A stretch of 64,000 nucleotides of DNA from Rhododendron vialii. Lineage: Eukaryota; Streptophyta; Magnoliopsida; Ericales; Ericaceae. The notes under the pieces are model-generated. The model searched no databases, was not told the origin of the DNA, and saw only the letters and a list, made by a program, of their open reading frames with translations. Location: assembly GCF_030253575.1 (NCBI RefSeq), contig NC_080557.1, forward strand, positions 44,220,501 to 44,284,500, in the 5' to 3' direction. The position numbers and the translations under genes are program-made. Positions 1-10,521 of the stretch are shown piece by piece; position 1 is the first letter of the stretch, and every line of letters begins with the position of its first letter.

Positions 1-590
1 GCAATCCCCAAATTCAACCCATTCCGAATGGCCAAAACCTCTGCAATTCTAGACGAGTTGATCCCAGCATGAAGAGCCAGAAAAACACCAATAACTCGAC
101 CATCATCCCTTCGAGCCACTGCCCCTGTGCCAATAGTACTTGAACTCCTGTAAACCGCCGCATCGATGTTTATCTTCAGCACATTCCTCTCAGGTCGCTG
201 CCATACCAAGGTTCCCAGGGGAGAGGGACTCGAGGGGGGATGGGGGACCCTAATATTTGCGTTCTTGAATTCATAAAAATCCCCTTGCGCTTTCCTACTA
301 ACAGCATCCGTTGCCCAAATTTTTCCATTGAAAATAAAGTCATTCCTTGCTCGCCAAATCCACCAACAGTAAAGTAAAACTATACCTAAAAAAGGAGAAG
401 GCAGACAAAACTGCGTGATATGATCGTAGATGCATTCCCACCAATCAACCATGTGCCTGCACTCGAGTAGCTTCTCAGGTCTTAGCCGAAATGGAGAGTG
501 AATCCATACTTTGATTGTAGCCTCACACTAAAAAATGACATGCGCAATTGATTCTTCCACTATACTACAGCGAGGACAAATTGGGTCAAA
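1..590 (-). pseudogene. LINE-derived zinc-knuckle/RNase H-like remnant
   Basis: Read on the minus strand, this translates as the C-terminal part of a plant L1-type non-LTR polyprotein. A zf-RVT-like segment (PICPRCS near 570, then CWWIWRARNDFIFNGKIW near 310-365) is followed by an RNase H-like fold (NVLKINIDAAVYRSSS, then GAVARRDDGRVIG and ...RIAEVLAIRNGLNLG, running off the left edge). There is an in-frame TAG at 528-530, where related sequences usually have a Trp codon, so this copy is not translatable through. The 3' end of the element lies outside the window. The family call rests on motif order and is fairly secure; the exact element family is not known. Confidence 0.75.
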
Positions 591-1355
591 TCTGATTTTG
601 AGTATCTAACTATTTGCTTTATGAAGGTAGAAATATCTTTTTTTTGTGGTCAAAGGAAATATCTTGCTTTCGCCTACATCCTGCTAGCTCAGGGGAAACC
701 CCAGCCTCTGATATATCAATACAGGAAAGGATAAGTTTCTGACTTGGTATTCATGTGCAATGACTGTCAATTCGGGTTTTCTTGTTAGAGTTTGTGAGTT
801 GCTGAATGGCTTAACTAAAAAATAGGAGCATAAAGGAAAAACACTGCAAAGGGAGTTGCATACTTGGATTTTAGAAAAACAATTTCTTTGTCCAAATGTG
901 TTTGTTATAGTAGTTTTAAAATTTTTTTTTTATCGGCAAAAGATAGTTTTATTAATTTCCGTAATATTACAAAGATTAAAAGGATAAGGGCAATTGAGAA
1001 TTAAAATTACTTCCCAAGGCTACTGTTGAAAAATGTATGCATTATAATTTGTGAAAATTTATATGCATCTCTATTAATTATTTTGATGATTAATTCAATG
1101 ATATTTTTATTCGGCAAATACAAAATTATCGAAAAGTCGATTCCCGAATTAAATATTTTCGTGACCTTGAAATATAGCATAAAGTCTCTTGGATTCATGA
1201 TTTATATTTACAAAGACTTTATTGAGCTCAATACATGCTTTAACGATTTATTTAGATGAAATTGTGAGCCACAGGTTGACGAACCGGCTGACAAGCCGGC
1301 TGTCTGAACAGAAAGCTGTGACAACCGGACGACCACCCGGATGACCATTCTATCA

Positions 1356-1491
1356 AACGGCTAGTTTCCAACGGCTAGTTTCAAACGGCTAGTTTCCAAC
1401 GGCTAGTTTCAAACGGCTAGTTTCAAACGGCTAGTTTCCAACGGCTAGTTTCCAACGGCTAGTTCCAACGGCTAGTTTCCAACGGCTAGGA
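1356..1491 (+). repeat. 14-bp tandem repeat in LTR U3 (about 10 units)
   Basis: Unit AACGGCTAGTTTCC or AACGGCTAGTTTCA, about ten copies, one shortened by 1 bp (near 1461). It ends 15 bp before the TATA box. The same array lies at 8572-8707. The position suggests a promoter-proximal enhancer array like those of other plant copia LTRs; that role is inferred. Confidence 0.9.
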
Positions 1492-1505
1492 AGCATATGG
1501 ATGGC

Positions 1506-1512
1506 TATATAA
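1506..1512 (+). promoter_or_regulatory. LTR TATA box
   Basis: TATATAA in GGCTATATAAGGC, directly downstream of the tandem repeat array. A transcription start about 30 bp further on (near 1540) would mark the U3/R border. The 3' LTR copy is at 8722-8728. Confidence 0.7.
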
Positions 1513-2105
1513 GGCATCAAGAACTCATTAATGAGTACATACACAAGCTACAACATTCCATATTATTGCAAGAGCAAATTCTCAAAAGATCAAAGCCAAA
1601 AATTCTCATTGTTCTTCCACTTTCATATTATTCTTGAGAGAAAATTTGTACAAGTCGTGAGCGATAATTTTCATACCTTCTTCACATACTTGTATTTCCT
1701 AAGTGAGTGTTTGAGTCAAACACTTGAAAGCTTAGAAGACCAAATTCGGGTTGGAATTTGGGTGTTATTGTTTTTGAGAAGTTTTCGGAGAAAATTCTTG
1801 CGGTTGTGCTAGCTCCTCGGGAAAGCTAGAGGCATTCGGTTCTTGTAAGCACCCGCAAGACTTACAAGTTGTAATCTTTTAAAGATTAGTCTAACCTTCA
1901 AGTAATTGCTTGAGGAGAAGTGGAGTAGGGCCGGACCGTGGACAAATCCGGACCGAACCACTATAAACGGGTTTTATCTCTCTATCTCTCTATTTTGATT
2001 GCATACTTATTGTTTGCATATATTGTTAGAGATAAATTTTTATTGGTAATTATTACTAGCAATCCTATTCACCCCCCCTCTAGGTTGCATAATTTGGGTA
2101 ACAAT

Positions 2106-2117
2106 TGGTATCAGAGC
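2106..2117 (+). other. Primer binding site (initiator tRNA-Met)
   Basis: TGGTATCAGAGC begins 3 bases after the 5' LTR and is complementary to the 3' end of plant initiator tRNA-Met, the usual Ty1/copia primer. Confidence 0.9.
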
Positions 2118-2161
2118 CTCGGCTCTTGTTTGTAGATTTAACCATCTAAGAGTTAAGATCC

Positions 2162-3808
2162 ATGGCAACCACTAGTAATGTTTCTTGTATCGAAGGTCAA
2201 TCGTCCAATAGACCTCCCTTGTTCACCGGAGAAAATTACTCTCATTGGAAAAATAGAATGATGATCTTTATTCAATCCACGGATTATGATCTATGGAAAA
2301 TTATCAAAAATGGTCCCATTATTCCTACTAAGAAAGTTGGAGAAGAGACTATGCCTAAACTAGATTATGAGTGGAGTCATTTGGAAAAGGCTTCAATAGA
2401 AAAGAACTATAGAGCTATGAACCTTCTTTTTTGTGCTATTACTCCCAATGAATATGATTGTGTTTCCGCATGTGAATCGGCTAAAGAAATATGGGATAAG
2501 TTAGAAATGTCACATGAAGGAGATAGTCAAGTTAAGGAGTCCAAAATTGATATTCTTGTGCATAGCTATGAGCTCTTCAAAATGAAACCGGATGAATCTA
2601 TATCTCAAATGTTTGCTAGATTTGCTAGTATTACTAACGGTTTAAAAGCTCTTGGAAAGATTTACAGTCAATCCGAAATGACAAGGAAGGTGCTCCGTTC
2701 CATGCCAACCAATTGGGACACTACCACCTCCATCATCCTACAATCCAAAGATTTCTCAACATACACGATGGACAAGCTCATGGGATCTCTCATGACGGAG
2801 GAAATGCATCACAACCTCAAGGGTGAAAAAGAGAAGAAAGTTAAGGATCTTGCCTTCAAAAGTACAACAAGCAAATCAAAAAGCAATGAGGATTCAAGCA
2901 ACGAAAGTGAGGATGATGAAATGGCGCTCATCACAAAAACGTTCAAGAAACTCCTCAAAAATAGATCATCTCACAAAGGCAGAGGATTTTCAAGAAAAGA
3001 TGGAGGCAAAGAAGAAAATAGTAAAAAGGATCCAATCATTTGCTACGAGTGCAAGAAGCCCGGCCACATCAAAAGTGAATGTCCATATGCAAAAAAATAT
3101 TCAAAGAAGGACAAAAAGAGAGCTATGATGGCCGCATGGGACAATAGTGACGATAGTAGCTCCGATGAGGACGATGAGCAACAAGAGGTCGCTAACTTGT
3201 GTTTCATGGCCATCGAAGAAAACGAGGTAGATCTCGACTCATCCTATTCCTTTGATGAATTATTTATTGCCTATAAAGAGTTGAAAGTAGAATTTGAAAA
3301 GGTTGTTTCTAAAAACAAATTTCTTAAAAAGGTTGCTAAAGATCTTTCACTAGAAATAGATGATTTAATTGAAGAGAAAGATATTTTGGAGGAAGAAAAT
3401 GAAAGTTTAAGAACCTCTTTGGAAAAAGAAAAAGAGTATTTGAAGGATACTTCCAAAAACGAATCTTTAGAAAAACAAATTAATGATTTAACTAATTCTC
3501 TTTCAAAACTCACTAATGGAAAAGAAAGTTTAGACATTCTTCTTGGAAAACAAATGGTTTCTTTTCACAAGGCCGGAATTGGTTATAATCCCACTCAACA
3601 CAAAAATCTTTTTGGAAAAGATGTTCCTCCTTCTAGCCATTCTAAATTGACATGTCATTATTGTGGTAAAATTGGTCATATTTCTCCTACTTGTCCTATG
3701 AAAGGATACTCATCTTCTAATGCAAAAAAGGTCTGGGTTCCTAAGAACCGTATCAATGCTAACCTTCAAGGACCCAAGATGATTTGGGTACCAAAAGTCA
3801 AGAATTGA
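2162..3808 (+). CDS. gag: Gag protein of SIRE-like retrotransposon
   Basis: A 548-residue capsid/nucleocapsid protein that packages element RNA in cytoplasmic virus-like particles. The N-terminal half matches copia-type Gag (UBN2-like; FTGENYSHWKNRMMIFIQS near residue 20). A first CCHC knuckle, CYECKKPGHIKSEC, starts at residue 294. Residues about 365-460 are Lys/Glu/Leu-rich and predicted coiled coil. A second knuckle, CHYCGKIGHISPTC, starts at residue 498. The ORF ends WVPKVKN then TGA at 3806-3808. The ATG at 2162 follows the primer binding site by 44 bp and is the first long ORF. Two knuckles and the coiled coil fit the large Gag proteins of SIRE-type elements. No internal break is seen. 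Confidence 0.93.
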   Translation: MATTSNVSCIEGQSSNRPPLFTGENYSHWKNRMMIFIQSTDYDLWKIIKNGPIIPTKKVGEETMPKLDYEWSHLEKASIEKNYRAMNLLFCAITPNEYDCVSACESAKEIWDKLEMSHEGDSQVKESKIDILVHSYELFKMKPDESISQMFARFASITNGLKALGKIYSQSEMTRKVLRSMPTNWDTTTSIILQSKDFSTYTMDKLMGSLMTEEMHHNLKGEKEKKVKDLAFKSTTSKSKSNEDSSNESEDDEMALITKTFKKLLKNRSSHKGRGFSRKDGGKEENSKKDPIICYECKKPGHIKSECPYAKKYSKKDKKRAMMAAWDNSDDSSSDEDDEQQEVANLCFMAIEENEVDLDSSYSFDELFIAYKELKVEFEKVVSKNKFLKKVAKDLSLEIDDLIEEKDILEEENESLRTSLEKEKEYLKDTSKNESLEKQINDLTNSLSKLTNGKESLDILLGKQMVSFHKAGIGYNPTQHKNLFGKDVPPSSHSKLTCHYCGKIGHISPTCPMKGYSSSNAKKVWVPKNRINANLQGPKMIWVPKVKN

Positions 3809-3821
3809 TGTGCTATTGTAG

Positions 3822-6800
3822 GTATGCTTCAAAAGTTCTCTCAAGGAAGGAAGTTGGTACCTTGATAGTGGATGTTCAAGACACATGACCGGTGACAAGA
3901 GGGCTTTCAATTCTCTTTCGTCTAAAGATGGTGGACATGTCACATTTGGAGACAACAACAAAGGTAAAATCATAGGAATCGGCAATATAGGTAATTCTCC
4001 TATTATTGAAGATGTTTTACTTGTTAATGGTTTAAAACACAATCTTCTTAGCATAAGTCAATTATGTGATAGAGGAAATCGTGTTATCTTTGAAAAATCC
4101 AAATGTATCATTGAAAATGACAAAAGCAACAAGACACTCTTCGTTGGACAAAGATTTGAAAATGTATATGTTTTTAATCTCAATGATTTAAGTAATTGTG
4201 ATATAAAATGTTTTTCCGCTTTGAGTGAAAATAGTTGGCTTTGGCATAGGCGCCTAGGACATGCAAGTATGGATGCTATTTCAAAACTCTCTAGAAAAAA
4301 TTTGGTAAAAGGTCTTCCTAAAATCAAATTTGAAAAAGATAGACTTTGTGGTCCTTGCCAACAAGGAAAACAAACCAAGGTTTCTTTTAAGTCCAAAAAT
4401 GTTGTCTCAACTACTAGACCTTTGCAATTACTTCATATGGATTTGTTTGGACCAACTCGCTCTCCAAGTCTTTGTGGAAACTATTATTGTCTTGTTGTTG
4501 TTGATGATTTCTCTAGATATACATGGGTGATGTTCCTAGCTCATAAGAATGAGGCTTATCCTAATTTCACTAAACTTTGTAGAAGAGTTCAAAATGAAAA
4601 AGGCTTTGTTATTTCTAACATTCGTACGGATCATGGAAAAGAACTTGACAATTCTTTATATGAAAAGTTTTGTGATGAACATGGTATTGGTCATAACTTT
4701 TCCGTACCTCGTACTCCTCAACAAAATGGAGTAGTAGAGAGAAAAAATCGTACTTTGGAAGAAATGGCCCGCACTATGCTTTGTGAAAACTCTTTGCCAA
4801 AATATTTTTGGGCGGAAGCCGTTAATACCTCATGCTATATTTTGAATCGAGTTTTAATTAGGCCTATCCTCAAGAAAACTCCTTATGAGCTTTGGAATGG
4901 TAGAATACCCAACATTAATTACTTTCATGCCTTCGGTTGTAAATGTTATGTATTAAACAATGGAAAAGATAACTTGGGTAAATTTGATTCAAAATCGGAT
5001 GAAGGCATCTTTATTGGTTACTCTCTTACTAGCAAAGCATATAGAATTTATAATAAGCGCACTAATCTTGTTGAAGAATCTATTCACGTTTCCTTTGATG
5101 AATCTAATCCTTGTGCTACTAAGGATGTTGTTGATAATGATGACTTAGAGATTACACATAAGATTCATGACTTGAAAATTCAAGAAAAAGTTGATGGTGA
5201 TACTCAAGTAGAAAGCTCTCAAATCAAAGAAGATGAAGTTATTAATCAACCTCAAGATGCCATGGGAGACAACCAAGATCTTTCCAAGGATTGGAGATTC
5301 GTGCAAAACCATCCAAAGGACTTGATTCTTGGAGAAGTTTCGAAAGGGGTAACCACTCGCTCGTCTCATAGAAATTTTTGTGAAAATCAAGCTTTTGTTT
5401 CTCAAATTGAGCCTAAAAACTTTCCGGAAGCTCAAGATGATGAAAATTGGATTTTGGCCATGCAAGATGAGTTAAATCAATTTGAAAGGAATAAAGTTTG
5501 GGCATTAGTACCTAAGCCTCTTGATCACACTATAATAGGTACTAAATGGGTTTTTCGTAACAAGCTAGATGAATCCGGAAATATTGTTAGGAATAAAGCT
5601 AGACTTGTTGCTCAAGGTTATAATCAAGAAGAAGGTATTGATTTTGAAGAAACTTTTGCACCGGTAGCTAGATTAGAGGCTATTCGCATATTACTTGCCT
5701 TTGCATCTTTCAAAAATTTCAAGCTTTATCAAATGGATGTGAAAAGTGCATTTTTGAATGGGTTCATAAATGAACAAGTTTATGTCAAACAACCTCCCGG
5801 CTTTGAAGATCATGTATACCCCGATCATGTTTTTAAACTCTCAAAAGCTTTATATGGTTTGAAGCAAGCACCACGTGCATGGTATGATAGACTTAGTTCA
5901 TTCTTGCTTGACAATGGCTTTACTCGTGGAAAAATTGATACTACTCTTTTCATTAAAGCCAAAGGTAAAGATATGCTCATTATTCAAATATATGTTGATG
6001 ATATTGTCTTTGGTGCCACTAATGATAATATGTGCAAAGAGTTTGCTAAGTGTATGCAAGGTGAATTTGAAATGAGTATGATGGGGGAGCTTAACTTCTT
6101 CCTCGGACTTCAAATCAAGCAAACTAATGAGGGGATCCTAATCAACCAAGCCAAGTATGCGAAAGAACTTATTAAGAAGTTTGGCATGGAAGGATCAAAG
6201 CCAACGAGCACACCAATGAGCACATCAACTAAGCTAGACAAAGATGAGAATGGTAAGGCCGTCAATGAAAAGATGTATCGAGGTATGATCGGCTCATTAC
6301 TTTATCTCACGGCAAGTAGACCTGATATAATGTTTAGTGTCTGCATGTGTGCTAGATTTCAATCATGTCCTAAAGAATCGCATTTAAAAGCTATTAAACG
6401 TATTTTTAAATATGTTGCCGGTTCTCATGACTTAGGATTGTTTTATCCACGTGGAGTTGCATTTGATTTAATTGGTTATTCAGATGCGGATTTTGGAGGT
6501 TTCAAAGTTGATCGTAAAAGTACAAGTGGGACTTGCCAATTTCTAGGGCACTCTCTAGTGTCTTGGCATAGCAAGAAACAAAATTCCGTAGCTCTATCTA
6601 CCGCCGAGGCGGAATATGTAGCGGCCGGAAGTTGTTGTGCCCAAATATTGTGGATCAAACAACAAATGGAGGATTTCAATTTGCAATATGATCATATTCC
6701 TATTAAATGTGATAATACTAGTGCAATTAGCTTAACCAAGAATCCAATTCAACATTCTCGAACAAAACATATTGAGATTAGACATCATTTTATAAGAGAT

Positions 6801-6935
6801 CATGTTCAAAAAGGGGATATTGAACTTAACTTTATTAGTACCGACAAGCAATTGGCGGACATTTTCACAAAACCCCTTGGTGAAGAACAATTTTGTTTCA
6901 TTCGACGAGAACTCGGCATGTCTAATCATTTATGA
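3822..6935 (+). CDS. pol: Pol polyprotein (protease, integrase, RT, RNase H) of SIRE-like element
   Basis: The frame opens after TAG at 3819-3821 and has its first ATG at 3885. The protease active site [13 protein letters not shown] straddles that ATG (DSG codons from 3864), so translation from 3885 would lose the catalytic Asp. Counting from the 3885 ATG (1016 residues): integrase HHCC zinc site H121/H126/C155/C158; catalytic D186, D249, E285 (DD35E spacing); reverse transcriptase YVDD at 703-706; RNase H YSDADFGG with D867; conserved ending near DIFTKPL. All catalytic motifs are present and there is no internal stop. Gag is in another frame and stops 13 bp before this frame opens, so no single frameshift can fuse the two. 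Reinitiation, splicing or supply in trans is possible but unproven. Confidence 0.92.
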   Translation, partial: VCFKSSLKEGSWYLDSGCSRHMTGDKRAFNSLSSKDGGHVTFGDNNKGKIIGIGNIGNSPIIEDVLLVNGLKHNLLSISQLCDRGNRVIFEKSKCIIENDKSNKTLFVGQRFENVYVFNLNDLSNCDIKCFSALSENSWLWHRRLGHASMDAISKLSRKNLVKGLPKIKFEKDRLCGPCQQGKQTKVSFKSKNVVSTTRPLQLLHMDLFGPTRSPSLCGNYYCLVVVDDFSRYTWVMFLAHKNEAYPNFTKLCRRVQNEKGFVISNIRTDHGKELDNSLYEKFCDEHGIGHNFSVPRTPQQNGVVERKNRTLEEMARTMLCENSLPKYFWAEAVNTSCYILNRVLIRPILKKTPYELWNGRIPNINYFHAFGCKCYVLNNGKDNLGKFDSKSDEGIFIGYSLTSKAYRIYNKRTNLVEESIHVSFDESNPCATKDVVDNDDLEITHKIHDLKIQEKVDGDTQVESSQIKEDEVINQPQDAMGDNQDLSKDWRFVQNHPKDLILGEVSKGVTTRSSHRNFCENQAFVSQIEPKNFPEAQDDENWILAMQDELNQFERNKVWALVPKPLDHTIIGTKWVFRNKLDESGNIVRNKARLVAQGYNQEEGIDFEETFAPVARLEAIRILLAFASFKNFKLYQMDVKSAFLNGFINEQVYVKQPPGFEDHVYPDHVFKLSKALYGLKQAPRAWYDRLSSFLLDNGFTRGKIDTTLFIKAKGKDMLIIQIYVDDIVFGATNDNMCKEFAKCMQGEFEMSMMGELNFFLGLQIKQTNEGILINQAKYAKELIKKFGMEGSKPTSTPMSTSTKLDKDENGKAVNEKMYRGMIGSLLYLTASRPDIMFSVCMCARFQSCPKESHLKAIKRIFKYVAGSHDLGLFYPRGVAFDLIGYSDADFGGFKVDRKSTSGTCQFLGHSLVSWHSKKQNSVALSTAEAEYVAAGSCCAQILWIKQQMEDFNLQYDHIPIKCDNTSAISLTKNPIQHSRTKHIEIRHHFIRDHVQKGDIELNFISTDKQLADIFTKPLGEEQFCFIRRELGMSNHL

Positions 6936-7471
6936 AAAAGTTGTGTTCTTGATGTCAAAAGTTTTTTTTTGGATTCAATGTTGAGTTGATTGAATTCGTA
7001 AATATCATACTTGATGGAGAGTACAAATGATCTTGATAAAGAAATCACCCTCCAAACATTTTATCATATGTTTCATTTTCCTGTGTTTGGTATGCAGAAA
7101 ATCAGTTTTATGGTCTTTAATGCTACTCCTCTTAAACGTTTTCTGGACTTAACCTGCATTTGTCAGTCGGATGTCCAAGCGGATGTCCAACCGGACAACC
7201 GTGAGGTTGAGACTTATTCAAGCTTTTGCGTTGCTAACTCTGATTTATTAAGTCTGTTACACTTAGTTTGTATGAACTTCATGGCTTAGTGCTTAAATTG
7301 TCTCTTATATACTTCGCCGATATGAATTTCTTGTCTCTAAGCTTGCAGGGATAATCATTCTCGGTAATACCCCTCGCATTCTTTAAAAAGCTCTCTTTTA
7401 GGGGGAGCATGTATTAAGGGGACACAACAATAAACACCCGAACACAATTTTCTTCCCCTATTCTTGTTCTT

Positions 7472-7577
7472 TTCGGCGCCACCCCTATCCTATCTCTATT
7501 CGGCGCCACCCCTATCCTATCTCTATTCGGCACCGCCCCTATCCTATCTCTATTCGGCGCCGCATCTCTATCCCTTA
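7472..7577 (+). repeat. 27-bp tandem repeat between pol and 3' LTR
   Basis: Three full units and one degraded unit beginning TTCGGCGCCACCCC and continuing CTATCCTATCTCTA. It lies upstream of the TATA box for the extra ORF and could be part of that promoter; I see no protein-coding reason for it. Confidence 0.8.
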
Positions 7578-7601
7578 TCCTCAAACACTTCTCTCATACT
7601 C

Positions 7602-7608
7602 TATAAAT
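7602..7608 (+). promoter_or_regulatory. Candidate internal promoter of the extra ORF
   Basis: TATAAAT in ACTCTATAAATTCAAC, followed by a CT-rich leader of about 70 bp up to ATGGC at 7681. This is a typical plant core promoter and 5' leader layout inside the retrotransposon body. Promoter activity is inferred. Confidence 0.5.
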
Positions 7609-7680
7609 TCAACAACACTCTCTCTATCTCTTCATCTATCTATCTTTCCTTCTCTCTCGGCCTAAATCTCTCATCAAGCA

Positions 7681-7953
7681 ATGGCAAACATACCGCAAGG
7701 GTTACCGTTTGAGTTTTACGAAAGAGATGCCGAACGAGCAGAGTTCAGGTTGTTTATCCAAACCATTTGGATGCAACTCTTTATCTTCATTCTGCTGTGT
7801 GCGTTACTTACCATGAGAATACCACCATGGTTCGGATGGAATGTAAATGTGGATACTCTGTGGTATTGGATTGGCATTATAGCTGCCGTTGTAGCAGCCA
7901 TTATTCGAGAATACGAAAATCAAGGACGCCAAGCTCTCAATGAACGAAGATAG
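7681..7953 (+). CDS. Small two-pass membrane protein ORF of the SIRE-like element
   Basis: A 90-residue ORF between pol and the 3' LTR, in the place where SIRE-type elements often carry an env-like ORF of several hundred codons. The N-terminus is acidic/polar (FEFYERDAERAEFR). One hydrophobic segment spans about residues 24-44 (FIQTIWMQLFIFILLCALLT), followed by a Trp-rich loop (PPWFGW) and a second hydrophobic segment at about 60-75 (LWYWIGIIAAVVAAII), then a charged tail ending ALNERR. The start context CAATGGC is favourable and the leader looks like a plant 5' UTR. I do not recognise the family. It could be a shrunken env-like ORF, a captured host segment or a chance ORF; the TATA and leader favour a real transcription unit. 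Confidence 0.55.
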   Translation: MANIPQGLPFEFYERDAERAEFRLFIQTIWMQLFIFILLCALLTMRIPPWFGWNVNVDTLWYWIGIIAAVVAAIIREYENQGRQALNERR

Positions 7954-8225
7954 AGTGCTACAGGGCAAGAGCGGCATGGTGCTGGAACCATGGCCCTATT
8001 GTTTTTCTCTTTTTAGTTTTTTTTTTATGATGTCACAGGGGGAGAAAAAGCCAAGTTTTAATTGATCTATCTTGCCATTTTGGGCAAATTTAAAAAATTG
8101 CTTGCTATGATCTGATGATTATTGCTATTACTCGTTGATCATAGATAACTGCTTTGGTGCATGTATTAAGGGGGAGATTGGCATAACTCCTACTTGAATA
8201 AAAACTATCATTTTGTGTCATCATC

Positions 8226-8239
8226 AAAAAGGGGGAGAT
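8226..8239 (+). other. Polypurine tract of SIRE-like element
   Basis: AAAAAGGGGGAGAT abuts the 3' LTR start and would prime plus-strand synthesis. Similar GGGGGAG tracts lie at 7401, 8035 and 8170. Confidence 0.85.
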
Positions 8240-9319
8240 TGTTGAAAAATGTATGCATTATAATTTGTGAAAATTTATATGCATCTCTATTAATTATTTT
8301 GATGATTAATTCAATGATATTTTTATTCGGCAAATACAAAATTATCGAAAAGTCGATTCCCGAATTAAATATTTTCGTGACCTTGAAATATAGCATAAAG
8401 TCTCTTGGATTCATGATTTATATTTACAAAGACTTTATTGAGCTCAATACATGCTTTAACGATTTATTTAGATGAAATTGTGAGCCACAGGTTGACGAAC
8501 CGGCTGACAAGCCGGCTGTCTGAACAGAAAGCTGTGACAACCGGACGACCACCCGGATGACCATTCTATCAAACGGCTAGTTTCCAACGGCTAGTTTCAA
8601 ACGGCTAGTTTCCAACGGCTAGTTTCAAACGGCTAGTTTCAAACGGCTAGTTTCCAACGGCTAGTTTCCAACGGCTAGTTCCAACGGCTAGTTTCCAACG
8701 GCTAGGAAGCATATGGATGGCTATATAAGGCATCAAGAACTCATTAATGAGTACATACACAAGCTACAACATTCCATATTATTGCAAGAGCAAATTCTCA
8801 AAAGATCAAAGCCAAAAATTCTCATTGTTCTTCCACTTTCATATTATTCTTGAGAGAAAATTTGTACAAGTCGTGAGCGATAATTTTCATACCTTCTTCA
8901 CATACTTGTATTTCCTAAGTGAGTGTTTGAGTCAAACACTTGAAAGCTTAGAAGACCAAATTCGGGTTGGAATTTGGGTGTTATTGTTTTTGAGAAGTTT
9001 TCGGAGAAAATTCTTGCGGTTGTGCTAGCTCCTCGGGAAAGCTAGAGGCATTCGGTTCTTGTAAGCACCCGCAAGACTTACAAGTTGTAATCTTTTAAAG
9101 ATTAGTCTAACCTTCAAGTAATTGCTTGAGGAGAAGTGGAGTAGGGCCGGACCGTGGACAAATCCGGACCGAACCACTATAAACGGGTTTTATCTCTCTA
9201 TCTCTCTATTTTGATTGCATACTTATTGTTTGCATATATTGTTAGAGATAAATTTTTATTGGTAATTATTACTAGCAATCCTATTCACCCCCCCTCTAGG
9301 TTGCATAATTTGGGTAACA
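8240..9319 (+). repeat. 3' LTR of SIRE-like element
   Basis: 1080-bp direct repeat of the 5' LTR, including the 14-bp array at 8572-8707 and TATA at 8722-8728. It ends TAACA and is followed by the GCTAC target duplication. Confidence 0.95.
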
Positions 9320-10521
9320 GCTACTTTATAGTAGTTTTGTTGGTGGAAATTCTTCTTTGCAAGAATTCCGTAGATTCATCAATTAAGTTTCTCTGGTTAC
9401 CCTAGGAACTCGTTTGAGAGACTTGGCAGGTTCGAAAATCAAATTTTGGCAAAATATCAAGTTCAGTAGTTTTCTAATATCCGCTCAATAACCCTCCGTC
9501 CCAATTTTTTAGTTCTTTTTCGGACTTCGTGCCACTGTTCAATTAATTATATTTCTAGTCTGTAATGTTATAGGTAATTTTGAAAATTTTGTTTAATAGA
9601 GTAATACTAATTGAGATTTGAAATTATACTAAGCACCAAAAGAGTCCTAGAGGGGGGGTGAATAGGACGATCGATTAAAATTCATGTAACCTCCTATCTT
9701 AATCCATTAATCAAGTTTCATGCTATTCTATCAATTCAACAACTAAAGACAATAGCAATAAAACTAAAGAACTCGAACGCAAGGATATATGTGGAAACTA
9801 CTTAGGGTAAACTCACCATAAGCATAAAACCACGGCCTAATCTACCAAAATGCTATAAATCAAAAGGTTTACAAAGAGAATACACATTAGGAATTACCCA
9901 CAAGCCTCTTATGACACCTAACTCCGCTCTTTGATATAGCTCTCCGAGCCCCTTCTTGATTCCATAGCCACACTACAACACGGAAGGCCTATTGCGACAA
10001 AATATGGCGAGGAAAAGAGATTTCGTCGCTAAAAGTACACAATCTGCGAGGAAATTCAATTTCATCGCTAAAAAGTTACATTTAGCGAGGAAATAATAAT
10101 TTCCTCGCCAAATGTAACCCTTTTGCGAGAAAATCTGTTTTCCTTGCTAAATGTAACCTTTTGGCGAAAAATATTTTGTCACCTTTTTTAGGACTCATTA
10201 AATTTTTTATATGTAAGTCATTATTAATTATGTTCATGTATCTTTAATATCACGATGGTAAGGGATAATCAACTACATAGTTCTATATCATTAGCAAATT
10301 TATTAAAATAAAAAAGTGATAAATGGAAAAAAATAGTTTCCTCGCCAATCGCATTGAATTGATGAAATAAAAAATATGTTTCACACGAATTATATGAATT
10401 CACTTTTCCCCAACTGAAATTAATTGTTAACAATGTCAGTATGTTCAAATTCTACTAAAATTTATTGTTTGAATACAAAGATTTTTAAGTCGCTCGGGGT
10501 GATTCAACCGTCCAATATATT

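Larger units (their letters stand above)
1024..2103 (+). repeat. 5' LTR of SIRE-like element
   Basis: Begins TGTTGAAAAATG and ends GGGTAACA. It has a U3 with a tandem 14-bp repeat, a TATA box and a CT-rich stretch near the U5 end. It is the same length as the 3' LTR at a constant offset of 7216 bp, and every reading frame translates identically in both. Confidence 0.95.
1024..9319 (+). mobile_element. Complete SIRE/Maximus-like Ty1/copia LTR retrotransposon
   Basis: An 8296-bp element with 1080-bp direct LTRs (TG...CA), 5-bp target duplication GCTAC (1019-1023 and 9320-9324), a primer binding site matching initiator tRNA-Met, gag, pol in the order protease, integrase, reverse transcriptase, RNase H (Ty1/copia order), and a purine tract directly before the 3' LTR. 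The long LTR, the Gag with a coiled coil and second zinc knuckle, several GGGGGAG tracts and an extra region between pol and the 3' LTR point to the SIRE/Maximus lineage; this lineage call is inference. I found no difference between the two LTRs, implying a very recent insertion. The Gag and Pol frames do not overlap (see pol). Confidence 0.93.
918..9325 (-). mobile_element. 5'-truncated LINE tail, split by the SIRE-like element
   Basis: Minus-strand retroposon fragment of about 110 bp. The poly(T) at 921-931 is its 3' A tail, preceded on the minus strand by TTTTGCCGATAAAA. The target duplication TTATAGTAGTTTT occurs at 905-917 and again at 9326-9338. Only 918-1023 and 9320-9325 belong to this fragment; the rest is the LTR element that inserted later. 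The long target duplication and A tail are typical of L1-type target-primed insertion. Confidence 0.7.

Noticed and set aside
7464..7712. 82-codon ORF with repeated SAPPLSYLY
   Set aside because: Produced by the 27-bp tandem repeat and in a different frame from the 90-codon ORF; no sign of selection can be seen.
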